Shown here one piece after another: positions 36,312 to 45,643 of a DNA stretch of 64,000 bases (positions are counted from its first letter, which is position 1; every line of letters starts with the position of its first letter). Position numbers and translations under genes: made by a program. Source of the DNA: Lysobacter sp. M2-1 (GTDB lineage: Bacteria > Pseudomonadota > Gammaproteobacteria > Xanthomonadales > Xanthomonadaceae); contig NZ_JAKPBU010000001.1 in assembly GCF_022662495.1 (NCBI RefSeq), forward strand, positions 1,674,001 through 1,738,000, given 5' to 3'. The notes below the pieces were generated by a model. It had not been told where the DNA came from and did no database searches. It worked only from the letters and a program-made list of their open reading frames with translations.

Positions 36312-37673
36312 ATGAACCGTCGCGATTTTCTGATCACCGCGTCTGCCGCAGGTATCGGTGCCGCCCTCCCGTGGAGCCAGGCCCGGTCAGCGCGTGGCGA
36401 GCGTCTGCGCCTTGCCATGATCGGGACCGGGATGCGCGGGCAGTCGCAGCTCGGTCCACTGCTGAGCCGCGACGATGTCGACCTGGTGGCCATCTGCGAC
36501 ACCCAGCAGGTCATGATCGATCGCGCGCTGGCCATCATCGAGTCGGCCGGCAGGCCGAAGCCGCAGGTGCATGGCAGCGACGGCGACGTCAACGCGTGGA
36601 AACGCGTGCTCGACCACAAGGGCCTGGACGGCGTGCTGATCGTGACGCCGTGGGAGTGGCATGCGCCGATGGCCATCGCGGCGATGGAAGCGAAGATCCC
36701 GGTCGGCTGCGAGGTCGTCGCCGGCGTCACCCTGGCCGACCACTGGGACGTGCTGCGCACCCAGCTGCGCACCGGCACCCCCTACATGCTGATGGAAAAC
36801 GTCTGCTATCGCCGCGACGTGATGGCCGTGCTGCAGATGGTGCGCGCCGGCTTGTTCGGCGAGCTCGTGCACCTGCAGGCCGGTTACCAGCACGACCTGC
36901 GCGCGGTGAAGTTCAACTCCGGCGATCCCGACCAGCCTTACGGCAGCGGCGTGGAGTTCGGGCCCGGTGCGTTCTCCGAAGCCCAATGGCGCACTCAGCA
37001 TTCGATCGAGCGCAACGGCGAGCTGTATCCCAGCCACGGCATCGGCCCGGTTGCGATGTACGCCAACATCCATCGCGGCAACCGCTTCACCCATCTCAAC
37101 GCCTTCTCCACCAAGGCGCGTGGGTTGCACGACTACATCGTCAAGCATCCCAAGGGAGGACCGCAGCACCCGAATGCAAAGCTCGGTTTCAAGCTGGGCG
37201 ACGTGGTCACCACCACGCTGCGCTGCGAAAACGGCGAAACCATCCTGCTGCAGCACGACACTTCATTGCCGCGCCCGTATTCGCTGGGCTTCCGCGTGCA
37301 GGGCACCGAAGGGCTGTGGATGGACCTCAACCAGTCGATCCATGTCGAAGGTCGCAGCGAGGCGCACAAATGGGAGAACGCGCAGCAGTACTACGACCAG
37401 TACGACCACCCGCTGTGGAGGAAGTACGCCGACCAGGCCGCCGGCGCCGGCCACGGCGGCATGGACTGGTTCGTGATCCACGCCTTCGTGGAGGCGCTCA
37501 AGGCCGGCGACCCGATGCCAATCGACATCTACGACGCGGTCGCGTGGAGCGCAATCACGCCGCTGTCCGAGCAGTCGATCGCCGAGGGCTACCGAACGCT
37601 GGAGTTCCCCGACTTCACCGAAGGCAAATGGAAGGACCGCAAGCCGATCTTTGCCTTTGACGACCGCTATTGA
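36312..37673 (+). CDS. Tat-exported Gfo/Idh/MocA (GH109-like) NAD-dependent glycosidase
   Basis: A 453-residue protein. The N-terminus MNRRDFLITASAAGIGAALP is a Tat signal. The Rossmann fold follows (LRLAMIGTGMRGQ), then the oxidoreductase C-terminal domain. The segments YQHDLRAVKFN, ELYPSHGIGPVAMY and YDAVAWSAITPLSEQSI match glycoside hydrolase family 109 (alpha-N-acetylgalactosaminidase type using tightly bound NAD). AGGAG lies eight bases before ATG. The substrate is not proven; related Gfo/Idh proteins include plain dehydrogenases. Confidence 0.82.
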   Translation: MNRRDFLITASAAGIGAALPWSQARSARGERLRLAMIGTGMRGQSQLGPLLSRDDVDLVAICDTQQVMIDRALAIIESAGRPKPQVHGSDGDVNAWKRVLDHKGLDGVLIVTPWEWHAPMAIAAMEAKIPVGCEVVAGVTLADHWDVLRTQLRTGTPYMLMENVCYRRDVMAVLQMVRAGLFGELVHLQAGYQHDLRAVKFNSGDPDQPYGSGVEFGPGAFSEAQWRTQHSIERNGELYPSHGIGPVAMYANIHRGNRFTHLNAFSTKARGLHDYIVKHPKGGPQHPNAKLGFKLGDVVTTTLRCENGETILLQHDTSLPRPYSLGFRVQGTEGLWMDLNQSIHVEGRSEAHKWENAQQYYDQYDHPLWRKYADQAAGAGHGGMDWFVIHAFVEALKAGDPMPIDIYDAVAWSAITPLSEQSIAEGYRTLEFPDFTEGKWKDRKPIFAFDDRY

Positions 37674-37674
37674 G

Positions 37675-37742
37675 TAGGTCGGGGTTACGCCCCCGACGCG
37701 CGCGGTCCGGACAGCCGGCGTCGGCGCGGTAGCGCCGACCTA
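37675..37742. repeat. palindromic TAGGTCGG-type intergenic repeat
   Basis: The left arm begins TAGGTCGGGGTTACGCCCCC (37675-37697). The right arm at 37720-37742 is a near reverse complement. It fills the space between the convergent GH109-like and marR genes, and its right end supplies the marR TAG stop codon. Confidence 0.7.
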
Positions 37743-38294
37743 GGCCGCATCGCCCTTCGTCGCCGACAGCCGCGCGTCGGCCATCGCCATCGCCGCGAGC
37801 CCGGCTTCGGCGCGGATCTCGTCGGCGTCCAGGCGGTCCAGCAGGCGATAGAGCAGGGCGCGGTCGGCCTCGTCGAAGCCCTCCAGCAGGCGAGCCTCGA
37901 ACGCCAGCGCGGTGGGGGCGACCGCGTCGTAGATCCGGTAGCCGCCCTCGCTCAGGGTCAGGACCGAGCGGCGGCGGTCGTCGCCGTGGGTTTCGCGGTC
38001 CAGCCGACCGGCGGCGATCAGCCTGGCCACCGCGCGGCTCACCGCGACCTTGTCCATCGCCGTGCGGTCGGCGACCTCGTTCGCCGACAGGCCCGGAAAG
38101 CGGCCCAACACCGCGATCACCCGCCATTCGGTAATGCTCAGGCCGAAGCGGTCGCCATAGATCCCCGAGATCGCATGGCTGATGCGGTTGGAGAGCACCG
38201 ACAGGCGATAGGGCAAAAACCGCTCGAGCGCGAGCACGGCGTGATCCGGGCCGCGGGGAGGAGAATCGGAAGCGGGCGCATTCGAGGCCGTCAT
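37740..38294 (-). CDS. MarR-family transcriptional regulator
   Basis: A 184-residue winged-helix regulator: ISGIYGDRFGLSITEWRVIA, LSANEVADRTAMDKVAVSRA (recognition helix region), and the wing DRETHGDDRRRSVLTLSEGG. It is divergent from hppD, and a palindrome overlapping the hppD promoter lies 16-29 bases upstream of its own start. It is therefore likely to control tyrosine/homogentisate catabolism and itself; the ligand may be an aromatic intermediate. The SD AGGAG is upstream of ATG 38294. Confidence 0.9.
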   Translation of the reverse strand: MTASNAPASDSPPRGPDHAVLALERFLPYRLSVLSNRISHAISGIYGDRFGLSITEWRVIAVLGRFPGLSANEVADRTAMDKVAVSRAVARLIAAGRLDRETHGDDRRRSVLTLSEGGYRIYDAVAPTALAFEARLLEGFDEADRALLYRLLDRLDADEIRAEAGLAAMAMADARLSATKGDAA

Positions 38295-38308
38295 GCTGGA
38301 TCAACTCC

Positions 38309-38337
38309 TTGCAACTGGTTGCACATGAAACTATAAA
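38309..38337 (+). promoter_or_regulatory. hppD promoter with overlapping MarR-type operator
   Basis: -35 TTGCAA (38309-38314) and -10 TATAAA (38332-38337) are separated by 17 bases. The palindrome TGCAAC-TG-GTTGCA (38310-38323) overlaps the -35 box, as expected for a repressor site. Confidence 0.65.
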
Positions 38338-38422
38338 GTAGAATGGGCGATGGCCCGGCGGATCCGTCCGCACGTAAGGCCGCATCGCCCGCCAGGCAAC
38401 ACCGTAGCAGCAGGAGACCGTC

Positions 38423-39529
38423 ATGAGCGCGCAACCCCGGACCGCCACCCCCAACCTGGGCATGCAGGTCACCACCTTCGAGAACCCGATGGGCATCGAC
38501 GGGTTCGAATTCGTCGAGTTCGCCGCACCCGAAGGCCAGGGCGAGGCGATGCACGATTATTTCCGGCGCATGGGCTTCAGCGCCGTCCTGCGCCACAGGA
38601 CGCGCCCGATCACCGTATACCGCCAGGGCGGAGTGAACTTCCTGCTCAACGAGGATCCGGACTCGTTCGCGGGCGATTTCGCCAAGGCGCATGGGCCGAG
38701 CGCCTGCGGCTTCGCGATCCGCTTCACCAAACCGGCCAGCGAGGTGTACGACATGGTGCTGGCGAACGGTGGCGAAGCGCCGGCGGGTCGGGTCGATACC
38801 AAGGCGGTCGACGCCCCGGTGGTCAACGGCATCGGCGACTGCATGCTCTACCTGGTCGACCGCTACGGCGACCGGGGATCGATGTACGAGGACTACCTGC
38901 CAGTGCAGGGTGCGGAATTGCATCCGCAGGGATTCGGCCTGACCTTCATCGACCACCTCACCCACAACCTGTACTTCGGCAACATGCAGAAGTGGTCGGA
39001 CTACTACGAGAAGCTGTTCAACTTCCGCGAGATCCGCTACTTCGACATCAAGGGCGCCAAGACCGGCCTGGTCTCCAAGGCGATGACCGCGCCCGACGGC
39101 ATCGTCCGCATCCCGCTGAACGAGTCGAGCGACCCGAAGAGCCAGATCAACGAATACCTCGACGCCTACAAGGGCGAGGGCATCCAGCACATCGCGCTGT
39201 TCACCGACGACATCTACGCCACGGTGGAGAAGATGCGCGAGCAGGGCATCGCCTTCCTCGACACGCCGGATGCGTATTTCGAGGTGATCGACCAGCGCGT
39301 GCCCGATCACGGCGAGGACGTGGCGCGTCTGGCCCGGAACAAGATCCTGATCGACGCCGACCCGGAGACCAAGCAGCGCAAGCTGCTGCAGATCTTCACC
39401 CAGAACGCGTTCGGCCCGATCTTTTTCGAGATCATCCAGCGCAAGGGCAACGAGGGCTTCGGCGAAGGCAACTTCCAGGCGCTGTTCGAGAGCATCGAAC
39501 GCGACCAGATCAAGCGCGGCGTGCTGTAG
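38423..39529 (+). CDS. hppD: 4-hydroxyphenylpyruvate dioxygenase
   Basis: A 368-residue Fe(II) enzyme that converts 4-hydroxyphenylpyruvate to homogentisate. It consists of two VOC-like halves. Iron ligands are His178 (FIDHLTHNLY), His256 (GIQHIALFTDD) and Glu336 (PIFFEIIQRKG); the C-terminal helix region NFQALFESIERDQI is typical. It is followed by hmgA, the next pathway enzyme, after a 345-bp repeat-bounded insertion. Confidence 0.96.
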   Translation: MSAQPRTATPNLGMQVTTFENPMGIDGFEFVEFAAPEGQGEAMHDYFRRMGFSAVLRHRTRPITVYRQGGVNFLLNEDPDSFAGDFAKAHGPSACGFAIRFTKPASEVYDMVLANGGEAPAGRVDTKAVDAPVVNGIGDCMLYLVDRYGDRGSMYEDYLPVQGAELHPQGFGLTFIDHLTHNLYFGNMQKWSDYYEKLFNFREIRYFDIKGAKTGLVSKAMTAPDGIVRIPLNESSDPKSQINEYLDAYKGEGIQHIALFTDDIYATVEKMREQGIAFLDTPDAYFEVIDQRVPDHGEDVARLARNKILIDADPETKQRKLLQIFTQNAFGPIFFEIIQRKGNEGFGEGNFQALFESIERDQIKRGVL

Positions 39530-39538
39530 GGTTTCTGG

Positions 39539-39573
39539 CCCCTCTCCCCTCGGGAGAGGGGCGGGGGAGAGGG
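39539..39573. repeat. 35-bp terminal inverted repeat, left copy
   Basis: CCCCTCTCCCCTCGGGAGAG plus a 15-base G-rich tail ending in GGAGAGGG. About 30 of 35 bases match the inverted copy at 39824-39858. Nine bases after the hppD stop. Confidence 0.75.
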
Positions 39574-39581
39574 TGCGGTAA

Positions 39582-39878
39582 GTGACGATCATCAAGCCGC
39601 CGCTGCCAACTCGTGCGCTGGCAAATGCACGCGACTTGCGACATGAGTCGACCGGTGCTGAGCGCAATCTTTGGCAGCATCTTCGGGCCGGGCGACTGGA
39701 TGGCAGGAAGTTCCGACGACAGCACCCTATGGGCTGGCGTGTCCTTCGCTTCTGGGATCATGATGCACTGGCACGTACTGAAGCCGTTTTCGACGCGATC
39801 TGGAAGGTCGTCGCTGCGCCGAACCCTCTCCCCAACCCCTCTCCCGTCGGAAGAGGGGCTTTAGAGCCGAGTCCATGA
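39582..39878 (+). pseudogene. internally deleted DUF559 (endonuclease-like) gene remnant
   Basis: The 98-residue frame begins (GTG 39582) like a DUF559 protein: NARDLRHESTGAERNLWQHL, RLDGRKFRRQHPMG. It then jumps straight to the C-terminal element [20 protein letters not shown]. The usual central part with the DFxC...ELDGxxH catalytic core, roughly 40 residues, is missing. The frame is still open, but the product should be inactive. It is bracketed by 35-bp inverted repeats, and its last bases overlap the hmgA start (ATGA). Confidence 0.75.
39824..39858. repeat. 35-bp terminal inverted repeat, right copy
   Basis: Inverted copy of 39539-39573. It ends 16 bases before the hmgA ATG, so it forms the leader of hmgA. 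Confidence 0.75.
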
Positions 39879-41254
39879 ACATCGTCACCGAAGACAACGT
39901 CATCCACATGCCGCAGCGCGACGCGCGCGGCGCCCACACCAGCTACATGAGCGGCTTCGGCAACGAGTTCGCTACCGAAGCGTTACCGGGCACGCTGCCG
40001 CAAGGGCAGAACTCGCCGCAGCGGGTGGCCCACGGGCTGTATGCCGAGCAGCTGTCCGGCACCGCCTTCACTGCACCGCGCAGCGAGAACCGGCGCAGCT
40101 GGCTGTACCGGATCCGGCCTGCAGCGATGCACGGCACCTTCGTGCCCTATGCGGACGAGCACACATCGGGAACGCCCGCAGCGCATCGCGCTTTCCACAA
40201 CGATTTCGGCGATGGTCCGGTCACGCCCGACCAGCTGCGCTGGGATCCGTTGCCGGTACCCGAGACGCGGGTCGATTTCATCGATGGTCTGTACACGATG
40301 GCCGGCAACGGTTCGCCCGCCGGTCAGCAGGGTGTGGGCATCCATCTGTATGCCGCCAGTCGCTCGATGGACGGGCGCTACTTTTACGATGCCGATGGCG
40401 AACTGCTGATCGTCCCGCAGCAGGGCCGGCTGCGTATCGCCACCGAGCTGGGCGTGCTGGATGTCGAACCCCAGGAAATCGCGGTGATTCCGCGCGGCAT
40501 CCGCTTCCGGGTCGAACTGCCCGACGGACCCTCGAGCGGCTACGTGTGCGAAAACTTCGGCGCCCTGATGCGGCTGCCGCAGCTGGGGCCGATCGGAAGC
40601 AACGGCCTGGCCAATCCGCGCGATTTCCTGACCCCGCATGCCGCATACGAGGATCTCGAAGGCGACTTCGAGCTCATCGCCAAGTTCCAGGGCCACCTGT
40701 GGCGCACGACCATCGACCATTCGCCGCTGGACGTGGTCGGCTGGCATGGCAACTACGCTCCGTACAAATACGACCTGCGCAGCTTCAATACCATCGGCTC
40801 GATCAGCTTCGACCATCCGGACCCGTCGATCTTCACCGTGCTGACCTCACCCAGCGATACGCCCGGCACCGCCAACCTGGACTTCGCCATCTTTCCGCCG
40901 CGCTGGCTGGTGGCGCAGCACAGCTTCCGCCCGCCGTGGTTCCACCGCAACGTGGCCAGCGAATTCATGGGCATCGTGCACGGCGTGTACGACGCCAAGG
41001 CCGAAGGCTTCGCCCCCGGCGGCTGCTCGCTGCACAACTGCATGAGCGGGCACGGCCCGGATGCGCAGACCTTCGACAAGGCCAGCCACGCCGACCTGTC
41101 GCAGCCGGATGTCATCCGCGACACGATGGCCTTCATGTTCGAGACGCGCGGTGCGCTCCGGCCCACGCAGCAGGCGCTCGATGCGGCGCACCGGCAGCGC
41201 GACTACCAGGCGTGCTGGGCGGGCTTGCAGAAGCGGTTCGTTGCGCCGGAGTGA
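39875..41254 (+). CDS. hmgA: homogentisate 1,2-dioxygenase
   Basis: A 459-residue Fe(II) enzyme that opens homogentisate to maleylacetoacetate. Recognised by [20 protein letters not shown] and [14 protein letters not shown] at the N-terminus, with [20 protein letters not shown] (iron-ligand region) and [15 protein letters not shown] in the C-terminal half. It follows hppD, separated by the DUF559 relic. Expression presumably depends on read-through from the hppD promoter; no new promoter was recognised. Confidence 0.96.
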   Translation: MNIVTEDNVIHMPQRDARGAHTSYMSGFGNEFATEALPGTLPQGQNSPQRVAHGLYAEQLSGTAFTAPRSENRRSWLYRIRPAAMHGTFVPYADEHTSGTPAAHRAFHNDFGDGPVTPDQLRWDPLPVPETRVDFIDGLYTMAGNGSPAGQQGVGIHLYAASRSMDGRYFYDADGELLIVPQQGRLRIATELGVLDVEPQEIAVIPRGIRFRVELPDGPSSGYVCENFGALMRLPQLGPIGSNGLANPRDFLTPHAAYEDLEGDFELIAKFQGHLWRTTIDHSPLDVVGWHGNYAPYKYDLRSFNTIGSISFDHPDPSIFTVLTSPSDTPGTANLDFAIFPPRWLVAQHSFRPPWFHRNVASEFMGIVHGVYDAKAEGFAPGGCSLHNCMSGHGPDAQTFDKASHADLSQPDVIRDTMAFMFETRGALRPTQQALDAAHRQRDYQACWAGLQKRFVAPE

Positions 41255-41329
41255 AGGACCCGACCCGCGTTCGCGAAGGATTCACCGCACTCGCTTAGGC
41301 TGCAGGCTCCGCAGGAACACGGAGTCGAC

Positions 41330-41998
41330 ATGTCACGCACCTTCCTGATGCTCGCACTGGTGGCTTCGCTCGCCGCCTGCACCGCCGAGCGCGCACCCGT
41401 CGCCGCCGAACCGCAGCCGGCGCCGGTAACCGACCAGCCGGCGGAAGACGTGCCCCCGGCCACCGCGCCGGCAGCGATGCAGATCGAGCCGGAAACCGCG
41501 ACCGATGGCGTGGCGCAGAACAGTGGTCCGGATGGCGACCGGGACCTGGCGCGTTTCGACGGCTATGGCGATGTCCGCTTTGGTATCGCGGCCGCCGATA
41601 TGGAGCGGGCCTGGGGCGGGCGACTGGCGACCCTCGGCAAGGAGGGCAACGAGAGCTGCTATTTCATGACCCCGACCTGGGTGGAGATGCCTGCCGAGTT
41701 CAATTTCATGATCGGCGACGGCAGGTTCGCGCGCTACGGCACCGAGAGCGACAGGTTCACCGCGCCCGGCGGCGGCAGGGTCGGCATGACCAAGGGCGAG
41801 ATCGCGAAGCGCTATGACGGGCGCATCGAGGAACGGCCGCACAAATACACCGATGGGCAGTACCTGCGCATCACCGATCCGGCCGGCGGCAAGGGTGTGC
41901 TGGTCTTCGAGACGGACGGCAAGGCCGATGCCGCGGCCGTAACCGAATGGCGCGTGGGCCTTGCCCCCGAGGTCGATTACGTCGAAGGGTGTTCCTGA
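41330..41998 (+). CDS. lipoprotein of unknown function
   Basis: A 222-residue protein with a lipoprotein signal peptide (lipobox LAAC, Cys17), then a Pro/Ala-rich linker to residue ~70. A compact C-terminal domain (DVRFGIAAADMERAWGGRLA, GMTKGEIAKRYDGRIEERPH) suggests an envelope-associated fold. Two later Cys residues may pair. No family could be named with confidence. Confidence 0.8.
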   Translation: MSRTFLMLALVASLAACTAERAPVAAEPQPAPVTDQPAEDVPPATAPAAMQIEPETATDGVAQNSGPDGDRDLARFDGYGDVRFGIAAADMERAWGGRLATLGKEGNESCYFMTPTWVEMPAEFNFMIGDGRFARYGTESDRFTAPGGGRVGMTKGEIAKRYDGRIEERPHKYTDGQYLRITDPAGGKGVLVFETDGKADAAAVTEWRVGLAPEVDYVEGCS

Positions 41999-42050
41999 GA
42001 CAAGTGTGTTCTGAAGCAGGGAGTCTCGCCGGCGGGCTGATGTCGCCGCC

Positions 42051-42056
42051 TATACT
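42051..42056 (+). promoter_or_regulatory. -10 element for a probably leaderless nhaA mRNA
   Basis: TATACT ends six bases before the nhaA ATG; no ribosome-binding site is visible. The same arrangement (TAnACT-GCGGCG-ATG) precedes the DnaJ-like gene at 48224. Confidence 0.5.
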
Positions 42057-42062
42057 GCGGCG

Positions 42063-43292
42063 ATGACCTCCGATCCCGGCATCCTCGAGCGTGCCAAGCA
42101 CGGACTGTCGGAATTCTTCCGGCTCGAGTCCGCCGGCGGCATCCTGCTGATCGCCGCCGCCGCGCTGGCGCTGGTATGCGCGAACTCGCCGCTGGAGGAG
42201 TTCTACGACGGGTTCCGCGAGCTTCCCGTCGCGGTGGTGATCGGCGAGCTGCAGATCGCCAAGCCGCTGCTGCTGTGGATCAACGACGGGCTGATGGCCA
42301 TCTTTTTCCTGCTGGTCGCGCTGGAGATCAAGCGCGAGGCGCTGAGCGGTCAGCTGTCCAGCCGCGACCAGCTGGCGCTGCCGCTGCTGTGCGCGGTCGC
42401 CGGCGTCGCGGTACCTGCCGCGATCTTCTGGTGGATCAACCGCGACGATCCGGTAGCGATGCAGGGCTGGGCGATTCCGGCGGCCACCGACATCGCCTTC
42501 GCCCTCGGCATCCTGTCGCTGCTCGGCCCGCGCGTGCCGATCGGAATGAAGCTGCTGTTGTCGACGATCGCAGTGGTCGACGACCTGGCCGCGATCGTCA
42601 TCATCGCGGTGTTCTACACCAGCGGGATGTCGATGGCCGCGCTGGCCTGGGCCGGGGCCGCGATCGCCCTCATGTTCGTGCTCAACCGGCGCGGGGTCCG
42701 GGCGCTCACGCCCTACCTGCTGCTCGGCATCGTGGTCTGGGTGTGCGTGCTGAAGTCGGGCGTGCATGCCACCCTCGCCGGCGTCGTCACCGGGCTGATG
42801 ATTCCGCACTACGACCGGCGCAATGCCATCGACGACGCCTCCGAGTATTCGCCGCTGGAGACCCTGGAGCATGCGCTGCATCCCTGGGTCGCGTACCTGA
42901 TCCTGCCAGTGTTCGCGTTCGCCAACGCCGGACTCGCGCTGGGCGGATTCGCGCCACGGGACGTGCTGGCGCCGGTGCCGTTGGGCATCGCGCTGGGACT
43001 GGTCCTGGGCAAGCCGGCGGGCGTGGTCGGCGCTGCGATGCTCGCGCGTGCCTTGGGCATCGCGCGGTACCCGGACGGCATGGACTGGCGCGCCATGATC
43101 GGGCTCGGCCTGCTGTGCGGGATCGGTTTCACCATGAGCCTGTTCATTGCCTCGCTGGCCTTCGCCGACGACGGCGACCTGTTCCAGGCCTCGGTACTCG
43201 GCGTGCTGTGCGCGTCGGTGATCGCCGCCGTCGCCGGTTACGCGTGGCTGCGGGCGACGCTGCGCGAGGGAACGGCGCAGGACGCGGGTTAA
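42063..43292 (+). CDS. nhaA: Na+/H+ antiporter NhaA
   Basis: A 409-residue inner-membrane antiporter. It shows FFRLESAGGILLIAAAALAL near the start, NDGLMAIFFLLVALEIKREA, the pH/ion-site region AIPAATDIAFALGILSLLG (paired Asp TD...), STIAVVDDLAAIVIIA with the essential Asp-Asp pair, and GLLCGIGFTMSLFIASLAF at the end. It exchanges internal Na+ for protons. It is directly followed by nhaD. Confidence 0.95.
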   Translation: MTSDPGILERAKHGLSEFFRLESAGGILLIAAAALALVCANSPLEEFYDGFRELPVAVVIGELQIAKPLLLWINDGLMAIFFLLVALEIKREALSGQLSSRDQLALPLLCAVAGVAVPAAIFWWINRDDPVAMQGWAIPAATDIAFALGILSLLGPRVPIGMKLLLSTIAVVDDLAAIVIIAVFYTSGMSMAALAWAGAAIALMFVLNRRGVRALTPYLLLGIVVWVCVLKSGVHATLAGVVTGLMIPHYDRRNAIDDASEYSPLETLEHALHPWVAYLILPVFAFANAGLALGGFAPRDVLAPVPLGIALGLVLGKPAGVVGAAMLARALGIARYPDGMDWRAMIGLGLLCGIGFTMSLFIASLAFADDGDLFQASVLGVLCASVIAAVAGYAWLRATLREGTAQDAG

Positions 43293-43323
43293 ACTCGCGG
43301 CAGTTCCGTTCGAGCTTGTGCCG

Positions 43324-44751
43324 ATGCCCTCATTGCCGCGTATGCCGCAACGCGCAGCGATCATCGTCCTGTTGCTGCTGACCCCGGCCCTCGCCCTCGC
43401 GGCAACGCCGGGTGCCGTCGATCTGACTGCGCATTGGGCCGGTTACGCCGCGATGGCGGTTTTCGCCCTGGCCTACGTGTTCGTGGTCGCCGAGGAGTTC
43501 ACCGGGCTGCGCAAGTCGCAGCCGGTGATGCTGGCCGCCGGTGCGATCTGGGCGCTGCTGGCGATCGCCGCGACGGGTCTTGGGCATGGCGAAAGCGTGC
43601 ACGAGGCCGTGCGCGAGTACCTGCTCGAGTTCGGCGAACTGCTGCTGTTCCTGCTCGCCGCGATGACCTATGTCAATGCGATGAGCGAACGCAATCTGTT
43701 CGAGGCCCTGCGCCTGCAGCTGCTAAGGCGTGGTTTCGGCTACCGCCAGCTGTTCTGGATCACGGGCACGCTGGCGTTCTTCCTTTCGCCGATCATCGAC
43801 AACCTCACCACCGCGCTGGTGATGTGCGCCGTGGTGCTCGCGGTCGGCCGCGACAGTCCCAAGTTCGTGGCGCTGGCGTGCATCAATATCGTCGTGGCGG
43901 CGAACGCCGGGGGCGCTTTCAGCCCGTTTGGCGATATCACCACGCTCATGGTGTGGCAGCGGGGCATCGTCGGCTTCTGGACCTTCTTCGCGCTGTTCCT
44001 TCCGTCGCTGGTCAACTGGCTGGTGCCGGCGGCGCTGATGCACTTCGCGCTGCCTGGCGGGCAGCCGCCCGCAAGCCAGGGCAGCGTCCGACTCAAGCGC
44101 GGGGCGTGGGTCATCGTCGGTTTGTTCGTGGTCACCATTTTCCTGGCCGTGTCGTTCCACAACTTCCTGCACCTGCAGCCGTTCATGGGCATGATGACCG
44201 GGCTGGCGCTGCTCAAGCTCTATGGCTGGCACCTGACCCGGGTCGCGCGCGGCCTCCAGGCGGACGAGTTCGCGCGTGAGGGTGCGCCGGGCGACGTGGA
44301 TGCCTTCGACAGTTACGAGCAGGTGGCGCGCGCGGAGTGGGACACGCTGCTGTTCTTCTTCGGCGTGATCATGTGCGTGGGCGCGCTCGGTTACTGCGGC
44401 TACCTGGCGCTGGCCTCGCAATGGTTCTACGGCGATCTGGGACCGACCAAGGCGAACATCCTCGTCGGTCTGGCATCTTCGATCCTGGACAATATCCCGA
44501 TGATGGTTGCGGTGCTGCAGATGCAACCGCAGATGGACACCGGGCAGTGGCTGCTGGTCACGCTCACGGCCGGCGTGGGCGGCAGCCTACTCTCGATCGG
44601 TTCGGCTGCCGGCGTCGCGCTGATGGGGCAGGCGCACGGCCAGTACACATTCTTCAGCCACCTGCGCTGGACCTGGGCGATCGCCCTGGGCTACGCGGCC
44701 AGCATCGCGGTGCATCTGCTGCTGAACGCGCGTTATTTCACGGGAAGCTAG
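43324..44751 (+). CDS. nhaD: NhaD-type Na+/H+ antiporter
   Basis: A protein of ~475 residues with a cleavable-looking N-terminal hydrophobic segment (IIVLLLLTPALALA) and about 12 further membrane spans. The features are ion-transporter superfamily motifs FFLSPIIDNLTTALVMCAVV and ANILVGLASSILDNIPMMVA (inverted repeat helices), and FSPFGDITTLMVWQ. ATG 43324 is used; a GTG six bases upstream is equally possible. A second Na+ extrusion system adjacent to nhaA. Confidence 0.9.
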   Translation: MPSLPRMPQRAAIIVLLLLTPALALAATPGAVDLTAHWAGYAAMAVFALAYVFVVAEEFTGLRKSQPVMLAAGAIWALLAIAATGLGHGESVHEAVREYLLEFGELLLFLLAAMTYVNAMSERNLFEALRLQLLRRGFGYRQLFWITGTLAFFLSPIIDNLTTALVMCAVVLAVGRDSPKFVALACINIVVAANAGGAFSPFGDITTLMVWQRGIVGFWTFFALFLPSLVNWLVPAALMHFALPGGQPPASQGSVRLKRGAWVIVGLFVVTIFLAVSFHNFLHLQPFMGMMTGLALLKLYGWHLTRVARGLQADEFAREGAPGDVDAFDSYEQVARAEWDTLLFFFGVIMCVGALGYCGYLALASQWFYGDLGPTKANILVGLASSILDNIPMMVAVLQMQPQMDTGQWLLVTLTAGVGGSLLSIGSAAGVALMGQAHGQYTFFSHLRWTWAIALGYAASIAVHLLLNARYFTGS

Positions 44752-44755
44752 ACCG

Positions 44756-45616
44756 GTGCGGCACGCCCTGGTATTCGGCGCAAGCGGCCAGATCGGCCGG
44801 CCGCTGCTCGACCTGCTGCAGGCCGCCGGTTGGCGGGTCACCGCGCTCAGCCGCGAGTCGCGCAGCGACGAGCCCGGTCTGCATTGGCTGCAGGGAGAAT
44901 TCGCGCAGCTGCCCGCGTTGCCACGCGGCGTGGACGCGATCTTCAGCTGCGGTCCGCTGGATTCGTTCTCGCACTGGTACGCGAAGGCCGCGCCGGACGC
45001 TGGGCGCGTGGTCGCCTTCAGTTCCACCAGCGCCGACGTCAAGGCGGAGTCGGCCGATGTGGACGAACGCGATGTGGCGCTGCGCCTGCGGATGGCCGAG
45101 GCGCGCATCCTCGACAGCGCCCGCACACGCGATGCAGGCGCGACCCTGCTGCGTCCCACGCTGGTGTACGGCGCGGGGCGCGACCGCACGCTGGCCCGCA
45201 TTGCCGGGCTGGCGCAGCGATGGGGGCGATTCGTGCTGCCGCGCAGGGCCAACGGGCTGCGCCAGCCGGTGCACGTCGACGATCTCGCCGATGCTGCCTT
45301 CCGTGCCAGTGCGACGCCCGCAACCGCGGGCAACACCTACGCGCTGCCCGGGGGCGAGACGTTGCCCTATCGCGAAATGGTGACAAGGGTGCTGGCGACG
45401 CTGCGGCCGCCGCCGCCGCTGATCGAATTGCCCGCGCCGCTGTTCGCGCTGGCCCTGAAAACGGCCCAGTCGCGCGGCATCGCCACCGGCCTGGGGCAGG
45501 CCGCGGTGGACCGCATGCGCAGCGACCTGGTGTTCGACATCGAGCCGGCGCGCCGCGACTTTGGCTACGCACCGCGACCGTTCCATCCGCAGCGCGGCAT
45601 GTTCGAATCGCGCTGA
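44756..45616 (+). CDS. NAD(P)-dependent epimerase/dehydratase-like protein
   Basis: A 286-residue Rossmann protein of the extended/atypical SDR type. The GTG start is followed at once by the dinucleotide motif LVFGASGQIGRPLL. Later: VVAFSSTSADVKAESADVDE, LLRPTLVYGAGRDRTLARIA and QPVHVDDLADAAF. The catalytic YxxxK Tyr is not obvious. GTG 44756 lies four bases after the nhaD stop. Substrate unknown. Confidence 0.8.
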   Translation: MRHALVFGASGQIGRPLLDLLQAAGWRVTALSRESRSDEPGLHWLQGEFAQLPALPRGVDAIFSCGPLDSFSHWYAKAAPDAGRVVAFSSTSADVKAESADVDERDVALRLRMAEARILDSARTRDAGATLLRPTLVYGAGRDRTLARIAGLAQRWGRFVLPRRANGLRQPVHVDDLADAAFRASATPATAGNTYALPGGETLPYREMVTRVLATLRPPPPLIELPAPLFALALKTAQSRGIATGLGQAAVDRMRSDLVFDIEPARRDFGYAPRPFHPQRGMFESR

Positions 45617-45643
45617 CGCGCGCGCATTCCTACAGGCACGTCC

